From the NCBI GenBank assembly GCA_951799445.1, contig OX637290.1:28390987-28454986 (forward strand): DNA of 64,000 nucleotides, in the 5' to 3' direction. This DNA is from Pseudisothecium myosuroides. Lineage: Eukaryota > Streptophyta > Bryopsida > Hypnales > Lembophyllaceae. This document shows, piece by piece, positions 1 through 11,526 of the stretch (position 1 is the stretch's first letter; each line of letters begins with the position of its first letter). A program made the position numbers and the translations under genes. The notes under the pieces are model-generated. The model made no database searches, had not been told where the DNA came from, and saw only the letters and a program-made list of their open reading frames with translations.

Positions 1-474
1 ACTGATCCGCCATCCGGAGTACTTGGTCGGTGGCTTGGAAGGACGTATATCCAAGGTCAAATGCCGTTTCTTCTAACATCAAGTTGCCTCCGGATCCTCC
101 ATCGACCGGTACTGCAGGTATCATGCATTCTCCCACTTCAACTTCCAATTCAAGTGCTCCGTAATCCTCCACTTGGAAAAAGTTGACAACAACCGAGGGT
201 AACTTCAATCTTCTTCTCCGTTTCTTGGTCCAAGCTTCCCGGATCATCTTCTGGTAATTGGCGTTGTCGTGGAGAAGCTGCCCAATGTTGACATTGGCCT
301 TCTGATCTTTGATATCTTGCTGAATATCATACTCGTCCACCTTGAGTTCCGGATTGATCACAACCGGAACTTCATCAAATATGACCTTTTTTGGAATAGT
401 TTCTGGGATTACTACAGAATCATTTAGACTCGTCCTGATTTGATCACTAATATTGATAGAAAGGGGGCGGCGAG
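1..474 (-). mobile_element. gypsy-B: fragment of Ty3/gypsy pol (protease region)
   Basis: This stretch is nearly identical to 35962-36435, the protease-proximal part of pol in gypsy-A, in the same minus orientation. It is therefore part of a second copy of the same gypsy family, which continues to the left of the window. The match stops exactly at 474, where a TG-starting insertion begins. The last five bases GCGAG (470-474) would be its target duplication. Only the aspartic-protease neighbourhood is present, so nothing can be said about whether this copy is intact. Confidence 0.9.
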
Positions 475-964
475 TGTGGGCGCTACATTACCCACCCTTG
501 GTAATAAAGCGAATATCGACCAGGTTCTATGCCTTTATCCACATTTTTTAATATATGGGGGTGATGTGAGCGCGGTCCACTGTGCCTTCCAAGCAATGGA
601 TCTTTTTTGCTAACGTTTCCTAAGTGTCGTGGATGGCAGCAAATAATTAGTAATGCATGTAGTAACTCACAAGTTAACTGCAATGTTCAGAGTGATGGTG
701 AAATCCTAACTCCCTAACTATCTATTCTATGTCGAGGGTCGACTAAGTAGTTGGCGTCATTTATAACATCCCTAACTACGTAAAAGGGGGAACCCCTATG
801 TTCCTTCCATGAACCCCTAAAACTATCTTTGGGTTTCTAAGACTCCACCTAGAAGTTCTCCTTTTAAAAGCTATCCCTAAGGTTCCAACTTCGGAATGTA
901 ACTCTAGATTTTACTTCTTTAACTTGATCTTTAAATATTAACTACCGACTTGTGCTCAATGTTT

Positions 965-1200
965 TGACTTTTGACTCTAGGTTTCTATTCCTAAATTAAC
1001 TCTAAGATTTACCCTTGAATTTTAACTCTATGTTTTAACTTTTAACTCTAAGTTTTTACTCCTAAATTAACTCTAAGATTTACCCTTGAATTTTAACTCT
1101 AGGCTTTAACTTTTAACTCTAAGGTTTTACTCCTAAATTAACTCTAAACTCTACCCTTGAATTTTAGCTCTATGTTTGACTCTACGTTTTCACTTTGACT
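965..1200. repeat. 71-bp tandem repeat, about 3 units
   Basis: The phrase CTAAATTAACTCTA recurs at about 991, 1062 and 1133, a spacing of 71 bases, inside a long tract rich in AACTCTA and TTTAACT. The related copy near 9780-10530 has the same composition but a looser pattern. It is probably replication slippage in low-complexity LTR sequence. Confidence 0.7.
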
Positions 1201-2692
1201 CTAGATTTTCTTCTACTTCCAACAACTAATTCTAACTTTAACTTCTACCTCTAACTTTTAACTTCTACTTTTAGCTTTTTACTCTAACTTTTTACTCCCC
1301 AATTGATTCTAAAGTTTAACCTTTAAATTTAATCTTAACTTTTGACTTTCTACTTCCAACTTTAATCCTATCGTTTTAATCCTAGATGAACTCTAAATGC
1401 TACTCCAAGTTTTGACCTCTACTTTTTACTCTATTCCTAACTCAAAAATCTACTTCCTAAGTTAATTTTCAATTCTATTGTTGACCTCTACTTTCTACTC
1501 TAATTTTTGACTCCCTAATCAACTCTAACTTCCTTTTCTAACTACCCTAAGGTTTCACTGGAAATTTTGACCCCCTAAGTTAAACTTCCAAATTAATTCT
1601 ACTTTCTAACTTCCCAAAGTTAACTCTAGATTTTCACCTTAGAAATTTAGTTTTAAGAAATAAAATGTAAATTGATTCTAATTCTAACCGCTAATTAATC
1701 CCTAATTTTAATCTTAAATTCTCTTTCTAATTTAAACCCCTAAGGTCCGTCCATGATTCTTTTTGGATGATTTTTATTCAAAATTCTTCCATCCTACCCC
1801 CTACCGCTTAACTTAGCCTAACGCGGTCAGTTTATGGTCGAATCTTAATTATAAGATGTTTTCGGAAACCTCTATTCCTAATCTATCAACTTTTGAATCT
1901 AAACTTCTAATTTATACTAATCTCGGATGCTAATCACGCTCTAAGGGCTGATTAGGAAAATAAATGCTAATTAGGGAGAAACATAAAAGATTAAATCAAA
2001 AACTCACCTCTTCACTACCGATTTCGGAAATAACTTCGTCCACGTCCACGTGTACATCCTCATGCTCCATGGTAATCTTTGGTTTTTGTTTGATTTTCCA
2101 AGCTCACCGCTTATTTAGAAAATATTACAATTTTTGATGATCTAAACTCTTTCTTTCTTCTTCTCCCTTCTTTTCTTTCTTCCTCTCTCCTTCTACTCTA
2201 GTACTATTCCACCTAAGCTTTTATGGTCTTACACTATGGTTTCAAACTACGAGAAGGGTTTAAATGTTCTTCCTACCCTCTTACGCAACCTTGCTTTGTG
2301 TCATCCTAATCTTCCTCCCAACGGTTGCAAGGAGTTCTTCTAGATTTCCTACCTAATCTCCTAGCTAGGCACTATTCATCGTCTCTCTTCTTTCCACTCC
2401 TATAACACATCCTTCTCCCTAATTTCCTTCCATTGTGTGTAGGTGTGAGTGGTGATAGAACCCGATTTCGTGTACAGGTACGGTGGTGCTCTGCTCTCTT
2501 CTTCCTCCTCCCTTTCGTATTTTTATTGGCCCTAATTCTACTTCACCCTTGCTTAGCACTTAATTAGTCCAACATTCCTTTAGTTTGCTTTATCTTTGTT
2601 TGTGTTCTGGTTTGAGAGAACCAAAATGTGAAACAAACAAGGAAAAGAAAAAAAAAGGAATCAAAATTTGGGAGGAGCCCCGGTTGCCCACG

Positions 2693-2970
2693 GAGAGCCT
2701 GCTGTCCCAACCGGAGCCTGCTGTCCCAACCGAGAGCTGCTGTCCCAACCGAGAGCCTCTGTCCAAACCGGGAGCCTCTGTCCAACTGAGAGCCTCTGTC
2801 CAACCGGAGCCTGCCTGGCCCTTCCCGGCTGGCTGGCTTTTCCGGCTGGTTGGCTGGGGAGGTCGGGATTTAAATCTTTTCTTTTTTAAAACAACACGGA
2901 ACTTCTGATTTCTGATGGGATGCTCGTTGGGATGCTGGTTGGGATGCTGGTTTCGGATGCTGGCTGGATC
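2693..2970. repeat. Short GC-rich tandem repeats
   Basis: From about 2693 to 2815 a unit of about 20 bases (GAGCCTCTGTCCAACCG-like) is repeated six or seven times. From 2917 to 2970 the phrase GGGATGCTGGTT is repeated about four times. Overlapping ORFs in three frames and on both strands come from this repetition and are not genes. The block lies just outside the CACTA-1 end. Confidence 0.7.
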
Positions 2971-2978
2971 TGGTTTCG

Positions 2979-4027
2979 CACTACAAAAAAAGGGGGGGCA
3001 AAGTGACTGCAAAAAATGACTGATTTGTGACTCTGATTAGTCATTTTCTTGGCATGTGACTTTCAGGTGACTGAAAACTCATCAGTTGTGAAAAAGTCAA
3101 ATATATTGGCCTAAAATCTACGTTTTTTGCAGACTTAGGGATAACTACTATCACCATCTTTTTCTTTCTGGGTGGGAGATGGATGATAAAGTCTGAGGTG
3201 GAAAGTGGGAAGGAAGACAATGTGACGTGGACAGCCACGCGTCCAGTCACGCTGCAGTCGCGACTGAGTTGCATCGGACCCATGATAAATCTGACGTGGA
3301 CAGACACGTGGCCGGCCGCTACTGGCGCGTACCAGTTTCGTAGGACCCCTAAAAAATCTGACGTGGACAGCAATGTGGGGTGAGGGTCACAGTTGCCTCG
3401 GAGTCGCGACGAAGTCGTGCGACAGTGACCAACTAGTCACAAGTGAGCACTACTCGAAGTCATTTCAAAGTGACACTGCTATTGTGGGAACGACGCGACA
3501 GGGACGCGTGAGTCATTCCAGAGTCGTGACCCAATTACAATGAAGTTACTGCGGTGGACGGCGTTGCCACTTTCATAACTGCATGAGTCACTCTGAAGTC
3601 GCGTCCTAGTGAAGTTTCATGCCATTAGAACTAGTCACCTACAACGACTAGGTGTAGCATTCCAGTCTCACGGGAGTGGCGACTGTGTTGTGCAAGTGAC
3701 AGCGTCTCACGAACACGCTATGAAACATCACGACGGCGATCAATGAGCCCTTCCAACTGAGCATGAATTAGGGACTGTGGACGCCCTCATTCAACAGAGA
3801 CTGTAACTGCACTCCCACATTGCTTCACGGAGAGACAGCAGACATTGACGAAAGTCACAAAACTGAACAGGGAAAGCATTCAACGTCAGACAGTTCATGC
3901 GAAGGAGACAGTTCTGCATTTCTCAAAAGAGAACAATTTGATGGCTCTTAGCACTTACAAAGACTACGTGTTTAGGGTGCCATGCTCTGTACCCTGATCT
4001 ATGACGTCACCCAGCCTTCAGTGCCTT
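2979..4027. repeat. CACTA-1 terminus and subterminal repeats
   Basis: After the terminus the DNA is filled with short motifs in both orientations: GTGACT/AGTCAC, AGTCGCGAC and CACGTGG. TGACGTGGACAG occurs three times, at 3222, 3292 and 3359. Dense short subterminal repeats are typical of CACTA elements, where they bind the TnpA-type protein. I see no coding region here. Confidence 0.75.
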
Positions 4028-4297
4028 TCACGTGCTAAACTTCACCTGCTTGCCGTGCCACAGTACGGCACTCCCCAGCGCATGTTCTATAAGTACCATG
4101 TCGGGGTCTGATGGCGAGATCATCAGCGGAACTCCAGGATGCAAAATTGCAGAGACGTCAACCCTAACATAGGGCTCCGGAATATCCTTCAAGTGAAATG
4201 TCTGCTGACCAGGCAGTCCACTAACATTGCCCTTCGCCACTTTCTGCCGCACCGCTTGAGGGTTGTAGAGGAAGACTTCGTCGCCGATATGGAACTG
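4028..4297 (-). CDS. CACTA-1 second gene, last exon (conserved small domain)
   Basis: About 89 codons follow an acceptor-like TTGCAG and end at a stop. The product is homologous to the last exon of the CACTA-2 gene (32471-32734). Shared landmarks are a GD-V-L-NP-AVRQKVA start, a middle -F-DIPE- and a final -LW--K--K. The role is unknown. Conservation between two diverged elements suggests this exon belongs to the protein made by the second gene. I do not recognise a named domain. It follows the phosphatase-like exon on the same strand. Confidence 0.65.
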   Translation of the reverse strand, partial: QFHIGDEVFLYNPQAVRQKVAKGNVSGLPGQQTFHLKDIPEPYVRVDVSAILHPGVPLMISPSDPDMVLIEHALGSAVLWHGKQVKFST

Positions 4298-4782
4298 CTG
4301 CAACCGGGAGGTCCAGTACTTATTAAAATGGTAATACCGCTTTCAAACATATATTTTGACAGAGGTTTAGGGTCTGCGTTGCAACACTTCCCCGATGTGT
4401 GAAGTGAGAAAAAAATGACCTACTGGGTGTGTGGTGAAAGTCGACTGACACGCGACTGGTAAACAACTCATACGCGGCTTACTGGCTACTGATATGCGAC
4501 TTCCCTGCATCTCAGACCTCTACGCATTACTGAAAGGGCACTTCATCGCTACTTCCTCACAACTTCAACAACACTCTCGCGCCACTGTTCACAGACTCCG
4601 AAGCCAGAAAACACCATGCCTACTGTGCCAAAACTGGGTTCATGAAAAGCACCTTTTTAGACCACGCATCGCGCTTCGGCGCCGTCCCCGCAGTCCCCGC
4701 CGCCGCCTTGGCCCTCGACTCCCGCGGCTGCTGCTGTTTCGCCTGCACGAGCACAACTTAGCAGTTAGTGAAGCGAGAGAAG

Positions 4783-4844
4783 GGAAGGTGAGGGGACATG
4801 TTCCGCCAATGCAACCACGAAGGTCGCTAGTCCCCTCACCTTCC
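4783..4844 (-). other. Perfect 15-bp inverted repeat with 32-nt loop over a splice donor (CACTA-1)
   Basis: The arms 4783-4797 and 4830-4844 are exact reverse complements (GGAAGGTGAGGGGAC), with a 32-nt spacer. In gene sense the 5' arm contains the candidate donor GGAAG|GTGAG. The same arms with the same loop length occur in CACTA-2 at 31940-31999, at the equivalent place in the gene. Confidence 0.85.
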
Positions 4845-6693
4845 ATGACGTCAAGAAACTCGTATGTGGAATCACGACGGCGTTTGGAATTCATGTCATG
4901 AGCGGATTGCGAAGCTAGTAATGGGTGCTTTGAACGAAAGGATCCCACGTCTGGGCATTTGTGGAATGACTCCAAAAGCGGCCACAAGTCGCACTTCAGG
5001 TAGTCCTTGTCCTCAGCCAATGTCGACAGTTCCGTCACATAGAACGGAGAGTTCACGACCACATTCGCTGGGGGATTGCACGCTACCCTATAGAGTTTAC
5101 TATCTACAATCACTGTGTTGTGCGCGGTAAATTGAGGCCACTGTGCATACACTCGTTCCAATTTTTTCCCCCACGATGCCTCTGCGCCATCTCCCCCGTC
5201 CCAGAACTCACACTGTTTACCTGACCACGAAAAGAGAGGGAAAAAATTTGGACCCCCGAAGGAACCAGCCATTATGGTTGGAACTACGTCCTCCATGAAA
5301 GACGTGCTTTTGCTGCCCCAAAAGCCCACTGCAAAGTGCACAAAACATCTGGAAAGAAATAGCTTAAGCCACGGCCTCAACACTACTCTCCGCAGGTTAG
5401 TCTTCATTGAAGCCCTTATTTTGCTGTTCGGGTTAGCTTCAGCAAGCAAACTATAGTCCAGTAAGGTTCCCTGCACATTGAATATTACCAGTTTATCCCT
5501 CCCCCGAGTACTCCCTGCCGCCCCAACAACATCCGTCATTCCAGGCCTCCCTCCTTTCAACATGTTCTGAGGCACCCCGGTGGCAGCGTGTACCTTGACA
5601 GGAGATTTTGGAGGTTTCTTCGACTTCTTCTGAGACGCCTCCACTTCCACGAGACTCGCAGGGATGGCCGGGGCTATGGCGCGAGTCTCGCGCGTGACTG
5701 GAGGACGCCGTTCTTCCCTTCTTGGCTCTTCCACTGCGCCGTGGGCGGGCGTACCTCCTGCTCCCTCCGCCACCGCTTCTTCTCCCTCTGTCGTTGCTTC
5801 CACAGTTGCGGTCGTCGCTTCCACAGTCGGGGGCGCCGCTTGGACAGCCTCGGTTGGCGCAGGGACAGTCAGAGCTGCAGTCTGAACCTCCTCGGATGCA
5901 GCTTCAACTCCCTCGGCCAGAGCTCCTCCTCCAACAGTTGAGACTTCTCCTCTAGCAGCGGCACCTCCTCCTGCCGAATTCCCACCCTCTCCTCCCTAGG
6001 GCGCATCGTCTCCGGAATTGCCGTGTTTTGTCACGACATCCGCTGGCGTCTCCATTTCCTCATCATACGGAGTCTTCTCGGGCTCCGCGGGTCCAGATGC
6101 CTCCAAGGACGCGCCGTCATGCGCCACGTCGGGCGATCTCTCGCTCTGTGCTGCTGACGCCAAGTCGCCAGAAACTCCCGTGCCTCCCGCATCATCCGCC
6201 ACGCTCTGTTCAAGAACCCCGGGACTTGACGGGGTCACGTACGGGTCGTTGACAGTGGGCTCGCTGGGGGTTGAAGATTTCCGCCCCAATCGCGCGTCTT
6301 GCGCGGGGTCTTTTTCCCTGCTTGCCACCTTCCACTTCCTAGGCGCTTCCGAAGATGCACTTCGTGGACGTGGCAGAGCTGGCAGATCCTCCTTCGACAG
6401 GGTCAGTTGCGATGCGGTTGCTGTGATCTCCGCTGCGTGCGCCAGCTGATTTCGGCGTCGCTTCTTATTCTTTGACGATCGTCGACTCAACGGCTCATGC
6501 GTTTCCAATGCCGACTTCGAAGCGGATGGGCTCACGTCGTCGGCAATGGCAGACCGACTCATGAAGGACGTGAACATGGAGCGCAGGTCCTCGATTGCAG
6601 AGGATTGCTTGTCGGCTGTCTTCTGGAAGGCATCAAACCTCCATTCCACGTCCTGCTTCCAGCTTGAGAGGGTCGAGGTTGTCACAATCTCCC
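4840..6693 (-). pseudogene. CACTA-1 second gene, FCP1/HAD-phosphatase-like exon, broken
   Basis: One open frame runs from an acceptor GCTGCAG (exon from 6693) to a donor GAAG|GTGAG (exon end 4840), interrupted by an in-frame TAG at 5996-5998. The first part is acidic and Ser/Pro-rich. The last part has an FCP1/HAD fold signature: VIFNVQGTLLD (normal motif DxDGT), RPWLKLFLSRCF, FWGSKS, and VDSKLYR...NPPANVV...PFYV. Both catalytic aspartates of motif I are replaced (N and Q), so a phosphatase reaction is unlikely even without the stop. The same exon, unbroken, is at 30303-31944. The domain call rests on motif recognition. The end of the exon lies in a perfect inverted repeat. Confidence 0.7.
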
Positions 6694-7349
6694 CTGCAGC
6701 GCCACTCTGTTGTCCAACACACATTCGCGCACGCACTGGAAGTCAATGAATTCATCGTCCTACCGTCTTTGCTGGGGCTTCACGGTTTACGATAGCCATG
6801 ACTAGTGCGTAACTACATGACTTCTCTGCGACTTTCACTCGACTGTTTCAAGACTGAAAAGTTACTCCTGCGGAACTTCACGGTGACTCAATGGCAACTG
6901 GGTGCTACTCCTGCTCTACTGCGTGACTACTGTGCACCACTACCCCGAAATCACAGCATCCCGCCATATTCTTTTCAAAAAGGTATAGCCCCCGTACCGG
7001 AATCTCATACGCTAACCTCAAGAATACGCAAATGATCCCACCCTAAACAAGACAAGGAGAACTCACCGGCAAGTATTTTCTCCATTTAAGCAAACATAAT
7101 CCCACCCTAAATTACAATGAGAACTCACCGTCCCTGACCCGCCGTGACATGCACTTAGTGGGATTTCGGAAGTGACCCCCGGGCTGCTCAAGCGTCCTTC
7201 ACTCTGCGTCAGGAAGGCACAACACAAGTCACACTCAAGGTCATGACTACGACGATCAGAAAGCCCTCACTCTTGCAGGAGAAGACAAGGCATTGCAAAG
7301 GGACGGAGGCCACAACATTGGGTTAGACTATGACGGCCCAAGTACTTAC

Positions 7350-8225
7350 CACTTGCGGCTGCTTAGCAGGTTTTACTTTCTTCGCCCCCTGCCCTCCAGT
7401 ACCAACACATTGCCGGGCAGCAGACATCAACGCTGCCTTCTGCCGTTGCGCAAGTGTGTCCCAATACGCCATGAGGCGATCCCACTGGTCCTCATCTATC
7501 CGAACTGGGCAACTGTGATTGCCATGATCAAATCGGTACTTCAGCCGAGACCGCTCCGACTTCATGTACCGCGTGATGGCCGCCCGATATCCAATCATGC
7601 TCAGTGGATTTCCAACATACTGGAACTCGTTGTCCAGAGCGTCTCTGAGGCGCTGCACAGCCTGAGGCTTCTGCTTCCTCCAGTCGATGACGCTCATGTC
7701 CAGAATTTTAGGAACAAAATTGCGGACAGCCTCGTCCCAGGCGTTTTTACCCTCCCCCGTCTGGTCAATGTCTCTATTTTCCAGGACCTTGACGCGAGCA
7801 GCTTTAGGACCGCCAGGCATGCGCTCAGTCCTCCCGAGGTCGTACTGGGAGCCTGAAGCACGTCGGACCCCGCGGGAGGAGCCTTCCTCTGGCACTGACG
7901 GACCACAGAATCCCTGCGCCTACGGTGCTGGAGCCTGCGACGTGCAAGCGGGCATGTAGTGGCCAGGCACCCATTGCAAATTGGGCGGGTACCCTCCGGC
8001 ATCCGCTGCACGCTCCTTCGTCGAGGGTCGGGGGACTACCACAGCAGGCCGCGTCGCAGGTACCTTAGGAGGAGATTTCTTGAGAATCCCTAACCCCCGT
8101 TGCCTCTTCGGCCTTGGCTCAAGCTCCGGGTCCTCCTCCTCTAACGACACGTCTTCATCGTTGGAGTCAAAATCTTCGTTCCCTTCATCACCCGACAACA
8201 AAAAGACACTGACAGCGTTAGCCGG
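7350..8225 (-). pseudogene. CACTA-1 second gene, Transposase_24-like exon, broken
   Basis: One frame from an acceptor TCTACAG to a donor AGTG|GTAAGT holds an acidic, then Lys/Arg/Pro-rich region, then a compact domain. That domain has GKNAWDEAVRNFVPKILD, W-K-KP, LRDALDNEFQYVGNPLSM, and a C-terminal DEDQW--L--YW-T-AQ---A-MSAARQ. This end resembles the plant Transposase_24 (TnpA-like, En/Spm) family. The homologue in CACTA-2 (27302-28137) matches along the whole domain. An in-frame TAG at 7920-7922 breaks the exon. The likely role was binding subterminal repeats. That is family knowledge, not seen here. Confidence 0.65.
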
Positions 8226-8416
8226 CTGTAGAAAAAGACATTCACCGTGCGGGCGCAAGCGACATGATCCCCACAAGACGAATGCATGGAGGCGACCTCA
8301 AAGGACCAGTACTGCCAACAAGGTATAAAATGACACCCTACATCATGCATGGAACAAGACGGACGCCTAAACCCTAAACCCGCACCCGAATTCATGGCGG
8401 AGTGATGCCAAATTAC

Positions 8417-8549
8417 CTGCCGCAACTGCCTCCAAGGTGGCCTGCTGCTGCACATGGGAACAAGCTAGTGCTAATTTCATCATACCTTTGGCGATGGCCT
8501 CGTCATAGGACTCCGTTGCCTCCGAGGATGAATCGTCGCGGCTGCTCAT
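8417..8549 (-). CDS. CACTA-1 second gene, first coding exon
   Basis: The exon starts at ATG 8549 and ends at the donor GCAG|GTAATT. It encodes about 44 residues beginning MSSRDDSSSEATES and including DEAIAKGMMKLALACSHV. It matches the exon at 26896-27028 of CACTA-2 in sequence and in splice position. The start could lie further upstream, since the frame stays open there. Confidence 0.55.
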
Positions 8550-9338
8550 TTCGTCAGCAAACCGGACATGTCTTCCCGCCGCTCCTGAGATCCGTTGCTT
8601 CCTCCCCCCACGTCCTCGAAGGCCCCACGACGAACGCCTCACCTGCCCTTGCTGTCTCTCCTCTCCGGCTAACAAGTCCGCGGATTTCTTCTTCGCATGC
8701 GGGTTGTCCCTGCAATGCCCAAGTCGCGAGGTCAAGCTTCCCGCAAGAAATCGACGGCCAAGGTTTAGGGTGACGCTGAACACGCTGATCAAGGCAATGC
8801 CAGTGGTCACGCGCGGCGGAAAAGGAAAGAAAAAACATCTCCGTGGAACGTCTCCATAGGCGAGTGACGAGGGTATACGGGCGCAATGCAAGGATAGGGC
8901 CCATGTGGCTTTCACGTTCAAATAGGGCTCACTTTCCCCGAGGTAATCAGTAATTAATGGCAGTTGAACTACCCCCTGACTCTACCGTGACTCTACCGTG
9001 ACTGGAACCTGTCGCTTCGCTGTGAAAAGTCATAAACTATGACTCCGGGACGACAGAGAGACCACAGTCGACGCGCTGCTGTGGGAGGCGGCGGTCCTAA
9101 AATTAATACGCCTGCAAGAAAACCCTATTCCGCCGCCGCATAGACTCATGGAAGAAACAGCGCAAGGACCAATGCACAGTAACACTGCTGGACTCGACCA
9201 TGAAAGTCACTCTGTGGAACAATGCACTGTAGGCTTGGTGTTGGGAACAACTTCTCACCAGACAATGTCCCCGTCATGCCAAATTACCTGCTACAGCGCC
9301 GATAGAATTAGAGTGTACATGCAGTGAGACTTGTACGC
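8550..9338. other. CACTA-1 upstream region, no gene seen
   Basis: This is the region 5' of the second gene. It holds short GTGACT-type motifs (for example a repeated TCTACCGTGACT near 8980) and minor ORFs that I cannot support. At 9339 CACTA-1 sequence stops and the gypsy-A LTR begins. TACGC (9334-9338) is the predicted 5-bp target duplication, to be matched outside the window. Confidence 0.5.
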
Positions 9339-9417
9339 TGTCGAGCGCGTAATCTAGGCGTAAGTATCTTTAACAACAAAAACGTGCTAAGATGACACAA
9401 GTTATCGTCCCAGGAGA
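9339..9417 (-). repeat. gypsy-A left LTR, outer piece
   Basis: It begins TGTCGAGCGCG and matches 38490-38569 of the right LTR nearly base for base up to GTCCCAGGAGA. The match then jumps to 14180, because copy 2 of the TG...CA element is inserted here with GGAGA duplicated (9413-9417 and 14175-14179). Confidence 0.92.
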
Positions 9418-11370
9418 TGTGGGCGCAAGATTACCCACCCTTGGTAATAGAGCGAACACCGACCAGGTTCTATGCCTTTATCCACATTTTTTAATATATG
9501 GGGGTGATGTGAGCGCGGTCCACTGTGCCTTCCAAGCAATGGATCTTTTTTGCTAACGTTTCCTAAGTGTCGTGGATGGCAGCGAATAATTAGAATGCAT
9601 GTAGTAACTCACAAGGTAACTGCAATGCTCAGGGGTAGCGGTAAAATTCTAACTCTCTAACTATCTATCCTATGTCGAGGGTAGACTGGGTAGTTGGCGT
9701 CATTTCTAACGTCCCTAACTATGTAAAAAGAGGAACCCCTATGTTCCTTCCATGAACCTCTAAGACTATTGTGGGATTTTAAGACTCCACCTAGAAGTTC
9801 TACTCTAAAGACTAACTCTAAAGTTTAACTCTTACTCTAATCTTCACCCTCTAAATGAAACTCTAGGTTTTTACTCTTTTAACTTGGGTTTAAATACTAA
9901 CTACCGACTTTTAACTCTAGGTTTTTACTCCTCTATTCTATTCTAAATTTTACCTCTAATTCTATGTTCTTATTTCTAAACTACTCTAGGGTTTACCCTC
10001 TAAAGTTAACTCTAAATTTTCCCTTTTCACTGTAGATTTTTACTCCTAATTTAACTCTAGGTTTTTGACTTTTAACTCTCAATTTTTACTTCTAAAATTA
10101 ATTCCCAATTTTAACCTCTAGGTTTGACTCCACGTTTTCACTTTGACTCTAGATTTTTCTACTAACTCTAAAATTTTACTTCTACTTCTAACTTTTAACT
10201 TCTACTTTTAGCTTTTCACTCTCACTTTTTACTCCCCAATTGACTAAATTTAACCTTTTAATTTAATCTAAACTTTTGACTTTTGACTTTTGACTTCTAC
10301 TTCCAAATTTAATCCTATCGTTTTAATCCTATCGTTTTAATCCTAGATTAGCTCTAAATGTTATCCTCCTAAATTTAATTCCAACTTTCGACCTCTGAAT
10401 TTTAACTTTCCTAATTAAAATCTTAATTTAATCCTAGGTTCCTAACTTGCTATTTGATCTTTAATTTTAATCCTAAATCCTCCCTCTAATCTAATCCTAA
10501 TTCCCGTCCATTGTTTCTTGTGGTTCACTTTTAATTAAAATTCCCCCGTTCTACCCCCTACCGCTTAACTTAGCCTAATGCGGTCAGTTTACGGTCAAAT
10601 CTTAATTATAAGATGTTTTCGGAAACCTCTATTCCTAATCTATCAACTAATCTCGGATGCTAATCACGCTCTAAGGGCAAATTAGGGCAATAAATGCTAA
10701 TTAGGGAGAAACATCAAAGATTAAATAAAAAACTCACCTCTTCACTACCGGTGTCGGAAATGACTTCGTCCATGTCCACGTGTACATCCTTCCGCTCCAT
10801 GGTAGTCTTTGGCTTTGTTCTTTTGAATTTTTCCCAAGCTCACCGCTTATTGAGAAAATATTACAATTTTGATGATCTAAACTCCCTCTTTCCCTTCCTC
10901 CTTTTCTTTTCTTTCTTCCCCTCTCTTCTACACTAGCACTATTCCACCTAAGCTTTTATGAGTCTTACACTATGGTTTCAAACTACGAGAAGGGTTTAAA
11001 TGTTCTTCCTACCCTCTTACACAATTTGCCTTTGTGTCATCCTAATCCTCCTCCCAACGGTCACCACAAATTCTCAAGATTTCCCTCCTTAAGTCTACCT
11101 AGGCTTAGACCTAGGTTACTATTTATCGTCTCTCTCCTTTTTGTTCTCTACTTCATCTCCTTCTTCCTAATCTCCCTCCATTGTTCATGTGTGTATTTGG
11201 TTGGTTAGAATGGAGGTTTCAAGTGTGCGTGCAGGTGTGACGTGGAGGGTGCAATTATGTGTGTAGGAGTGATGTGAGGTGTTCGACTCTCTTCCTTCCC
11301 TTCCCTTTGTTCTTTAGTCACAACTTGGAAGTTTTGGAATTTTTGGCCTTGGATCCCCATTGGGTTTAAC

Positions 11371-11526
11371 TGGCTTTCTAAACTAGCTCTACCTCTGATT
11401 TCCTAAACTAGATCTATTACTGACTTCCTAAACTAGAGTTATCACTAGGTTCCTAAACTAGAGTTATCACTAATTTCCTAAACTAGATCTATAACTAATT
11501 TTCTAAACTAGGTCCTGATTAGTGGA
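11371..11526. repeat. 25-bp tandem repeat, six units
   Basis: The phrase TCTAAACTAG or CCTAAACTAG begins at 11377, 11402, 11427, 11452, 11477 and 11502, an exact 25-base spacing, with AT-rich spacers such as AGATCTATAACTAATTT. It lies in copy 2 of the TG...CA element. No matching array is visible in copy 1. Confidence 0.85.

Larger units (their letters stand above)
475..2978. mobile_element. TG...CA LTR-type element, copy 1 (left part)
   Basis: It begins TGTGGGCGC directly after gypsy-B sequence and matches the start of the complete copy at 9418 over several blocks: the first 300 bases, the block near 1980-2110 against 10700-10830, and the block near 2235-2300 against 10975-11040. It is interrupted at 2979 by the CACTA-1 terminus, so its right end is not seen here. 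No long ORF is present. Much of 780-1760 is a degenerate AACTCTA-rich low-complexity tract. The sequence just before 2979 is made of short GC-rich repeats with no clear match in copy 2, so the right part of this copy may have diverged. Confidence 0.75.
2979..9338 (-). mobile_element. CACTA-1: En/Spm-type transposon, left part
   Basis: The left end reads CACTACAAAAAAAGGGGGGG, the classic CACTA terminus, preceded by TCG (2976-2978), the expected 3-bp target duplication. The gene inside lies on the minus strand, with its 3' end near this terminus. It is homologous to the second gene of CACTA-2, which ends near the CACTA-2 right terminus in the same relative position. The element is cut at 9339 by insertion of gypsy-A. 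Its transposase half and right terminus should lie beyond the nested insertions, outside the window. Two in-frame stop codons show its gene is decayed. Confidence 0.85.

Noticed and set aside
780..1760. Telomere-like reading of the AACTCTA tract
   Set aside because: The units are irregular and do not match CCCTAAA. It is degenerate low-complexity LTR sequence.
2564..3012. Overlapping ORFs on both strands (up to 140 codons)
   Set aside because: They come from short GC-rich tandem repeats, have no domain, and run into the CACTA-1 end.
4494..4901. Plus-strand Arg-rich ORF of 135 codons
   Set aside because: It is the shadow of the phosphatase-like exon on the minus strand.
11371..11526. CRISPR-like array (25-base period)
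   Set aside because: The whole unit repeats with no variable spacers, and the DNA is eukaryotic. It is a plain tandem repeat.
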